Made by a program: the position numbers and the translations under genes
Notes under the pieces: generated by a model
Database searches by the model: none
What the model was told of the DNA's origin: nothing
The model's input: the letters and a program-made list of their open reading frames with translations, nothing else
Shown here: piece by piece, positions 57,310 through 64,000 of the stretch
Numbering within the stretch: position 1 is the first letter of the stretch
Layout: each line of letters starts with the position of its first letter
Assembly (NCBI GenBank): GCA_001972305.1
Contig: BDDD01006307.1
Span: 1 to 64,000, forward strand
Source of the DNA: Cephalotus follicularis
Lineage: Eukaryota; Streptophyta; Magnoliopsida; Oxalidales; Cephalotaceae
Direction of reading: 5' to 3'
Length of the DNA stretch: 64,000 nucleotides

Positions 57310-59139
57310 GGTTTTAATGTTCATTCAAATCATGAATTCAGATCTCAAAATATATTCGCATAAAATAATAATACAGTTAATACATGTAGAAATCGAGATT
57401 CGATAAACCATTTTATGACATTTTGCATCATATTTAATCACGGTACGAATATTTGGTTAATTGATTTTTGCATATGTTAATATGGTGTTTGGGGAATTAA
57501 TTTACCTACGTGTGTTTATGTAGAACGTTTACTAGCATTTTGAGCATGTGGGTTTTAATTGGGCTTACTATGTAAACCACACTTAACCACTTTATCCTCT
57601 CACCCTCTCTTTCTTCATTTTCCTCACAAAACAGAAAACCTCAAACTCTCAAACTCTCTCTTTCTCTCACCCAGCCGATTCCTCAAGCACATAAAAGGAA
57701 AGTGAAATCTGAGTCTTTGCTTGCAAATTGATTGATTGAAGTTGGATAGGAGCTTGAAATTGCATTGCCTTCAACCTAGAGAGCTTTAACAATCTTGTTA
57801 GAATTTCTCTATCTAAAATGCACCACAAATATATGGTTTATGACTTTATAAAATGCATATCAATTGGTTATATACATAAATGAATTGTGTTTGGATTGAT
57901 TAAATGAATTGATTTGAGTTTAATTGGATTATTTTTATTAGGGTGAAAATTGAGGGTTTTAGACCTAAAATGAGTATAATGGATCAATGGATGTATAAAT
58001 GACTCAAAGATGATCTAGGAGACTTGTTTAAATCTTAATGAAACTCATTAAAACAAAAGATTGAGTTTTTGGTTGAAATTTTGAAAAATGGAAATCGAGT
58101 ATTATTGATGAACTAAGCCTCAAGCGTGCGATGCTTACCCGTAAGAGTCGACGCTTAAGACTCATATTAATGGGATTCTTTCCTTCCCAGTAATACTGTC
58201 AACGTTTAAGGTAGACGTTTAGTTAGGCGTCACCGCTTAGTCTAAACATCGCCGCTTAACCGTCGATTTTTGCAAAGTTGCTATTGCCTATTTTGGAGTG
58301 CTAAAATCTAGCATCATTGGTTAAGGTCGACGCTTAACCTAAGAGTCACCATGTTATTTCACTGGTCGACATAAGCATCGATGCTTAGACTCCTTGAAAA
58401 TTCTTAATAATGTTTCTTTCACCTGTTTTCAAATGTTTTTTTCCAAGTCCTTCCTTAGGCCCGTATATGGTATTTAAATGGTTTTTAACATAATTTTAAA
58501 TGCGAATTGGTCATGGATCGATCTTCGTTAAAGAAGGTTTTCTACATGGTTTTGTACATAAATGAAATGTATTAGATATAGCATTGATTATTTGATCAAA
58601 CCTCTTATTGTGACCTCGTTAGTAACTTCTAGTTCAATCATGCTAGATGTCAGACCTTGTTTGACTAATCTCTCTGACTTGTCAGTTACTTGCCTTGTTT
58701 TGGATTATTATTAATATTGGTTTATTCCAGTGTTCTAGTTGAGATCCTATGAACTAATCCACCAATAATTAGACTTAGTTGAGCTCCTATAGACTAATTC
58801 ATGGGTGACTAGATATCTAAACCTAGCTCTTAGAGGTCTACCTCCCGAGGTTTTAGATCTTTTGACTTGTACTTGTAGGTTGCTAGCTTTATAGGTTTGT
58901 CTGAGTGTGCTCACACAATGTGTGGATTGTCTAATAGATGTATGGATAGGATTGTATGGTTAGGTCCTATTGCATATACACTAGTATGGGACGGATGCAT
59001 ATAAATACTCGACCATTGGGATTCATATGCACCCAGAATAGGCGTATATTATCGATTAGGTTGGGAAGCAAGGAGCTGTGGTAGGTACCAAGGATTGCTA
59101 CAACTGCTTATGGATAGACATGCACTTGTAGATGCATTT
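57310..59139 (+). repeat. plus-strand LTR-like sequence related to 54628-56878
   Basis: Shares in reverse orientation the TTGAGCTCCTAT...GACTAGATATCTAAACCTAG phrase, the AAGAGTCGACGCTTAAG word array (58110-58390) and a CT-rich leader (57600-57680) with the solo LTR at 54628-56878. Ends were not defined. It is truncated on the right by the Sirevirus LTR at 59140. Confidence 0.5.
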
Positions 59140-60477
59140 TGTTGACATTTATGTGTTACAATCTTGGTTTTGATGATAACAAAGCACCTAACATGTTTGT
59201 TAATGTGAAGGAATGCTTAAATAAAACATACAAGTAAAGTAATAAGTGAAAACAAGCAAAATATGCAGAACAAACATTTTGGAGTCAACAACTAGATCCT
59301 AGGCATCAACGTGCTGGGTTTGAGAACATGTTCTGGGCTTTGCAAAGATGATTCTCGTCAACGTGATGATTATTCTCGCCAACGTGCTTGGGATTGCATT
59401 ATTGGCTTCAACGCCATGCTAAAGACGTCAACGTCAAAAGGTGCAATTTCAAAGAGTAGTTTTAAACGTTAACGTGAAGACTTATAGGCGTCAACACCTA
59501 TGAGGAAGACGTCAACGCCATATTTAGATGTCAATGCAGAAGAAAGCATAAATCGGACAATGACTTGAACGTTAACGCACAAGGCAATTGGAGTGAACTC
59601 AAAAGACATTAACGTCAATGCCATGAATATGCGTCAATGTGAATAAAGCAAAAATAAGACAGAAGCTAAATGAGTCAACACAAAGAACCAAAGGTGTCAA
59701 CACATAAGGAGATAGACGTCAACGCCTATCGTACACGTCAACGCCAAAGACAGGCAGACACAAAATCTGCAAGAACTGAAGGTGCTGAAATGGTGAAGAC
59801 TTACCATTCTTGATTCAAACGGCTCTTTGACGATTTCCTTGATGAATGCAACGATCATATTCAACAAGAAACCAATAATTAGAGGCTGAATCAACATCAA
59901 AATCATCAAGCAAAACAAGAAGAGAATCACATCCTTGAGAAAGAGAAATCAGCATTATAAAGTTATCTTTGTGATATTATTGCAAGTTCTGTTTTTGAGT
60001 GATTACTGTTTTAATTTCAACCTTTTAAAGGTGACTGAAAACACAAACACAACATTGAAAACATTTGTGTAAACCCATGTCATTAGTACCTACATTCAGA
60101 GTTAGGATTTAGCTCACAAAAATCCGAGTTAGGATTGAACTCGCAATAATCCGAGTTAGGATTCAACTTGTAAAAATCCAAAAGTTTGGATTGTAATAAG
60201 GAGATTACAATCTTAGTAGAATCTCAAGTGCGGCTTGGGAGACTGGACGTAGGCATCTTTTGGCCGAACCACTATAAACCGTTTGCATCTCTCTTTCCCT
60301 CACTCTTTTATTTTAGTTGCAATTTATCTTTATACTTTCATTGCTTTTAATTTATTAGAGTAATCTATTTGAGTGTTTTACTATCTTGTTTGATTTTGAT
60401 AATTAAAATTCAACAAGGGGTTTTTATTTCCGCATAACCTATTCACCCCCCCTCTAGGTTCCTTTACTGGACTTTCA
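59140..60477 (+). repeat. 5' LTR of the Sirevirus-type element
   Basis: Starts TGTTGACATTT and ends GGACTTTCA, two bases before the primer-binding site. Bases 59284-59760 hold about twenty GCGTCAACG/GTCAACGC words. A TATAAAG at about 59955 may be the TATA box, which places the array upstream of it. Near 60100-60180 the phrase CCGAGTTAGGATT is repeated three times. Confidence 0.85.
59284..59760. repeat. array of GCGTCAACGCC words
   Basis: Roughly twenty occurrences of GTCAACGC, CGTCAACG or close variants in 480 bases, irregularly spaced, with unrelated sequence between them. Confidence 0.85.
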
Positions 60478-60479
60478 TT

Positions 60480-60491
60480 TGGTATCAGAGC
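60480..60491 (+). other. primer-binding site, initiator tRNA-Met
   Basis: TGGTATCAGAGC, exact, two bases after the LTR. Confidence 0.92.
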
Positions 60492-60530
60492 GGGTTTCTA
60501 ATATTTATCTTAATTGAGTTAGATCGATCC

Positions 60531-61640
60531 ATGGTAACCTTTTCTATTGTTAATGATAATGTTAGTCATTTTATTAACATGCCTCCTTTCTTTGATGGTA
60601 ATAATTATAATGAATGGAAAGTTAAAATGACTTCATTTATTCAATCCCTTGATTGGGATATAGTTATTTTTGGCCTAGAGATGCCTAAAGAAACCATGTC
60701 TAAAACAAAAATTAGATATGATGAAAAAGAAAAAGAAATGTTAAAACTAAATGCCAAGGCCAAACATATTATTTTCTGTGCTTTGAGTTCTAATGTTTTT
60801 GATTGCATTTCATCTTGTATCTCGGTAAAGGAAATTTGGGATAAATTAGAAGATATACATGAGGAAAAGAATGATGAAGTAACAAGCTTGTGTCTAATGG
60901 CAAGAGAAGTATCCGAAAGTGAAAGCGATGAAGAAGATGCAAGCAAAGAAGGAAATGAGGTAAGCTACGATGAATTTATAGAAGTTGTAGATAGGTATAC
61001 TTCGATTATTTCTTCTTTAAAGAATAAGATTAAATGTTTGACTGTTGAAAACAATGAACTAAAAATGAATATTTCTTCGATGAATGAAAATGAATCTAAA
61101 AAGGAAGAAATAGGATTGTTGAAAAAAGAAATTAGTTGTTTATCTAAAGAAAATGAATCATTGAGAAATGAAATAGATATCTTAAATGTGTCTTTAGAAT
61201 TATCAACCAATTTCAAGGAAGAAAATGAAAAACTTAAAATTGAAGTAGATGAGCTAAAGAAAACGTTTTCAAAATTTTCTAGTAGTAGTGATAAATTAGA
61301 TAAATTACTAGGTGTTCAAAGATGTGTTTTTGATAGAGCCGGTTTAGGCTTTGACAAAATGAACAAGGTTAAACATTTTGAGAATTTGTTAGCTAGAAAG
61401 AAAATTGATAATATTGTTTATTGTAATTTCTGTGGCAAAAATGGACATATAGCTAGTAAATGTTGGAATAAAAAGCATGTAGTTTCTTGTAATTTTTGTG
61501 GCAAAATTGGGCACACATCAAGTGTTTGTTGGCATAAAAAGTACAGTATAAAAGTTAAAAAGATTTGGGTTCCAAAAAGAACTATACCAACTAACCTTAA
61601 AGGACCCAAAGTCATTTGGGTACCAAAGAAATCAACATGA
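60531..61640 (+). CDS. Sirevirus gag, 369 aa, internally shortened
   Basis: An open frame from ATG 60531, 40 bases after the primer-binding site. N-terminus: PPFFDGNNYNEWKVKMTSFI and KAKHIIFCALSSNVFD (UBN2-type gag start). At about residue 110 the text passes from IWDKLEDIHEE straight to DEVTSLCLMAREVSESESDE, which in typical Sirevirus gags is much further downstream, so the rest of the UBN2 region appears deleted in frame. Residues about 140-260 are a Lys/Glu/Asn-rich coiled coil. Two CCHC zinc knuckles follow (CNFCGKNGHIASKC and CNFCGKIGHTSSVC), then a basic tail with a duplicated WVPK phrase. No stop is present, which is unusual here. Confidence 0.82.
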   Translation: MVTFSIVNDNVSHFINMPPFFDGNNYNEWKVKMTSFIQSLDWDIVIFGLEMPKETMSKTKIRYDEKEKEMLKLNAKAKHIIFCALSSNVFDCISSCISVKEIWDKLEDIHEEKNDEVTSLCLMAREVSESESDEEDASKEGNEVSYDEFIEVVDRYTSIISSLKNKIKCLTVENNELKMNISSMNENESKKEEIGLLKKEISCLSKENESLRNEIDILNVSLELSTNFKEENEKLKIEVDELKKTFSKFSSSSDKLDKLLGVQRCVFDRAGLGFDKMNKVKHFENLLARKKIDNIVYCNFCGKNGHIASKCWNKKHVVSCNFCGKIGHTSSVCWHKKYSIKVKKIWVPKRTIPTNLKGPKVIWVPKKST

Positions 61641-61862
61641 TTATGCTTTTTGTAGGAGCACTTGAAGGCTAAAACCAATCAATGGTATATGGACAGTGGC
61701 TGCTCCAAACATATGACGGGTGACAAAAATTAGTTCATCACCCTAAAACCAAAAGATGGAGGACAAGTGATGTTCGGAGACAATGCAAAAGGGAAAATTG
61801 AAGGAGTTGGTACCATAGGTAAAAACTCTTCAACCTCTATTGATAATGTCTTGTATGTCAAG
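61641..61862 (+). pseudogene. Sirevirus protease start, interrupted
   Basis: Encodes WYMDSGCSKHMTGDKN (protease DSG motif), an in-frame TAG near 61731, then GGQVMFGDNAKGKIEGVGTI and NVLYVK, at which point an LTR is inserted. The normal continuation, including the pre-integrase HxxxH region, is missing on the far side. Confidence 0.82.
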
Positions 61863-63230
61863 TGTAACGCCCCAAAACCCAAGGGTCAACCCCCAAGATT
61901 TGACGCGCTACGAACAGTACCATTCATTTACAATTTAGCGGAATAATTAAAAACTTTCAACAATATAATATTGCATGCGGAATAAATCCAATAAATACTC
62001 ACTTGTGTGGATATTACCCAATGTTATACAATGTTGTTCATAAAAAGCTCTGCCACATGTCGGCAGGTCAAATTTACCGTGGGCCTGCCTTTTTATACTA
62101 TGTTTGTCATTCATTACATTTTATCAATCTCTAACAACTTATTTATATCCATTACACTACACTCATTCTTTATCCATTTATTACTATTATACACTGCACT
62201 TATCACCATTTTATTGTTATTATACACTGCTCTTATCACTATAATAATGCCTTTCACTTCACGACTCCATCATGTCATCACTTTTAACACTACATTTATT
62301 CTTCTTTTGCTAGCATATTACAGTGGCCATTCGTTCTTCACTCTAGCGCAAACCAGAGCTATCAGTCATGGAGGGCGCATACAGAGCATCACTTAGGCGC
62401 ACGCATGAAAGCGCCAGTGAGGAGCACCCTTGTAGCTGCAAGCGCCGAGGACGTCAATGTGTGGAATGTCATTGCTGCGCCGTTGCAGAGGAGAGCATAG
62501 CTCCTCTACCATGGATATTCAGTTCATGGCGTTGGAAGCCATGGTCTGCACCTCGGCGCCTTGGCAGTTGGTGCTCGGCAGCTTGCTCAGGTGCGGTAGT
62601 GGAGCTCTGCACCTTGGTGTGGAAGCTCAGCACGTCCCTCCTCGGCACCATGGTACACTGGCGCGTTAGCACCTCGGTACAGTGGTGCAATGGCACCTCA
62701 GGCGTTATAGCAGAGGATGAGCTCGACAGTGCTCATGGCAGAGGACGATGGCGTCCTCAGGAGGTGGCATCTCGGCAGGTAACCTCAGTGCCACGAGTAT
62801 TTCTCCACGGCGTTCCACCTCGGCACGTGGATCCCTGGCGCATGGCCATCTCGACTCATAGCGGGGAACGGCGCGCTCGTGTGCGAGGCAGGGGATGGTT
62901 TAGCGCCATGGCAGAGGATGATAAGAGCATGTGGCGCATGCTCGGGAAGCATGGCTCCTCTTCCCTTGGCGCAATGTGTTCCTCAGCACTCAGCACAACG
63001 GGCATCTCGGCTCATTGGTTCCTTTGCTCAAATCCATCTCAGCGCATGGTGAAGGATGCGTAGCAGAGGATGGCCTGGCACTTCACAGTGTATGGCCTAG
63101 ATGGATCCTTGGCATAATGGGCATCTCGGACGCATGCTTGCTTGAATGGCTATGGCGCATCTCCGGTGCATGTAGGGCAGGTCACATGCTCGGTGCATGG
63201 AGGCATGCATACCACTTTGGCACCCTACAC
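61863..63230 (-). mobile_element. gypsy-type LTR inserted in the Sirevirus
   Basis: Starts TGTAACGCCCC, the plus-strand form of a minus-oriented LTR end GGGGCGTTACA. The right end is near CCCTACA (63220-63225) but is not certain, and no TSD was found (left 5-mer TCAAG), so a deletion probably accompanied or followed the insertion. 62430-63200 is GC-rich with an array of CCTCGGC/CATCTCGGC and GCGCATGG words. Long frames across it are compositional artefacts. Confidence 0.6.
62430..63200. repeat. array of CTCGGC and GCGCATG words
   Basis: About fifteen CTCGGC words (CACCTCGG, CATCTCGG, CCTCGGCAC), many followed by a GCATGG/GCACC phrase, within 770 GC-rich bases. Markedly higher GC than its surroundings. 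Confidence 0.65.
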
Positions 63231-63235
63231 AATTT

Positions 63236-64000
63236 CAAAAATTTCGAGATATGATATTGTTAAAGGGCTTCGCAAACTTCCGTTTGAAAAAGATAAAATT
63301 TGTGATGCTTGTCAAATGGGAAAGCAAACTCGATCGTCTTTTAAAAGCAAAAATATAGTTTCCACATCCATGCCATTAGAACTATTGCATATGGACTTGT
63401 TTGGACCGTCTAGGACTAGAAGTCTTGGTGGAAAACAATATACTTTAGTTATTGTAGATGATTTTTGAAGATTTACTTGGACTTTGTTTTTAACAAATAA
63501 AAATGATCCTTTCAATGAGTTTAAAATTTTTTGTAAAAAGATTCAAAATAAAAAGAACTTTACCATTAAATCTATTAGAAGTGATAATGGTAGAGAGTTT
63601 GAAAATATTGATTTCAAAAATTTTTGCAATGAAAATGGTTTTGTAAATAACTTTTCTTCTCATAGAACTCCTCAACAAAACAGAGTTGTAGAAAGAAAGA
63701 ATAGGACTTTACAAGAAATGGCTAGAACAATACTTTGCGAAAATTCTTTACCAAAGTATTTTTGGGTTGAGTCTGTTAATACTGCATGTTATGTGTTAAA
63801 TCGTATAACAATAAGGCACATTCTCAAAAAGACTCCATATGAATTATGGAGGCAGAGAAAGCCTAATATTAGTTACTTTCGTGCGTTTGGGTGCAAGTGC
63901 TTCGTGCATAACAACGGCAAGGACAATCTTGGTAAGTTTGATGCTAAAACGGATGAATGTATTTTTCTTGGTTACTCAAACTCTAGTAAAGCATATAGAA
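63236..64000 (+). pseudogene. Sirevirus integrase, incomplete at the window end
   Basis: Resumes with ISKISRYDIVKGLRKLPFEK, the zinc-binding CDACQMGKQ, the first catalytic Asp in LLHMDLFGPS, the second in RSDNGREFENI and the Glu in PQQNRVVERKNRTLQEMAR. An in-frame TGA at 63466-63468 (IVDDF then stop) breaks it. Continues to FGCKCFVHNN and ECIFLGYSNSSKAYR at the window edge. The HxxxH half of the zinc-binding domain was lost at the upstream insertion. Confidence 0.85.

Larger units (their letters stand above)
59140..64000 (+). mobile_element. Sirevirus-type copia element, 5' part, runs off the window
   Basis: A 1338-base LTR, tRNA-Met primer-binding site, intact gag frame, protease and integrase, in copia order. 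Interrupted at 61863-63230 by another LTR. Sirevirus assignment rests on the LTR start (TGTTGAC...TTTTGATGATAACAAAG), the long coiled-coil gag with two zinc knuckles, and the integrase wording. The 3' end lies outside. Confidence 0.85.

Noticed and set aside
62368..63254. 231-aa and overlapping frames in the GC-rich insert
   Set aside because: Long frames in several phases arise from the CTCGGC/GCATGG word array in GC-rich DNA. The region is inside a non-coding LTR insertion.

Overview
This is plant nuclear DNA, almost certainly from an angiosperm and probably a eudicot. The evidence is intron-containing plant genes with GT-AG junctions, nested LTR retrotransposons of plant lineages (Sirevirus, Tork-type copia, Tat-type and chromovirus gypsy), and relics of plant mitochondrial DNA. 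I cannot name the species. There is one 679-base assembly gap (N) at 10885-11563. Only one host gene looks intact. No tRNA, rRNA, CRISPR array or bacterial-type operon was seen.

Layout. 1-2175: 3' part of a Sirevirus-like copia element with an envelope-like ORF and two polypurine tracts. 2121-4415: minus-strand Tat-type gypsy gag and LTR, then an inverted solo LTR of the same family with a perfect target-site duplication (TSD). 4640-9852: a decayed copia leader and gag, with an array of covarying hairpins, joined to a decayed gypsy protease-RT-RNase H block. 9853-13070: LTR fragments, a minisatellite, the gap, and a 0.3 kb direct repeat. 13071-24590: the only gene-like island. It holds a minus-strand four-exon MFS transporter of the SV2-like/OCT7 (NiaP) type and a plus-strand MYB-CC (PHR1-like) gene that keeps its introns but has four in-frame stops.

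24590-53454: a layered stretch. Mitochondrial-type DNA at its left (a type-B DNA polymerase of linear mitochondrial plasmids, 31975-32700) and right (cytochrome b, 50640-51046 and 53150-53454) is separated by a full-length Tork-like copia element (25766-30923), a Tat-like gypsy 3' end with a divergent antisense ORF (32779-33267 plus 46712-about 50000), a 13.4 kb array of three LTRs and two internal regions of a deleted chromovirus (33268-46711), and solo LTRs. 53731-64000: a copia RT-RNase H fragment split by a solo LTR, an LTR fragment, and the first 4.9 kb of a Sirevirus that is itself interrupted by another LTR.

Two signals are not explained by ordinary annotation. One is the set of stem-loops at 5980-6330, which share an identical loop on different but self-complementary stems. 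The other is that at least six unrelated LTR families each carry a dense array of their own short word in the 5' half of the LTR. All calls come from reading the sequence by eye; no alignment or database search was run.
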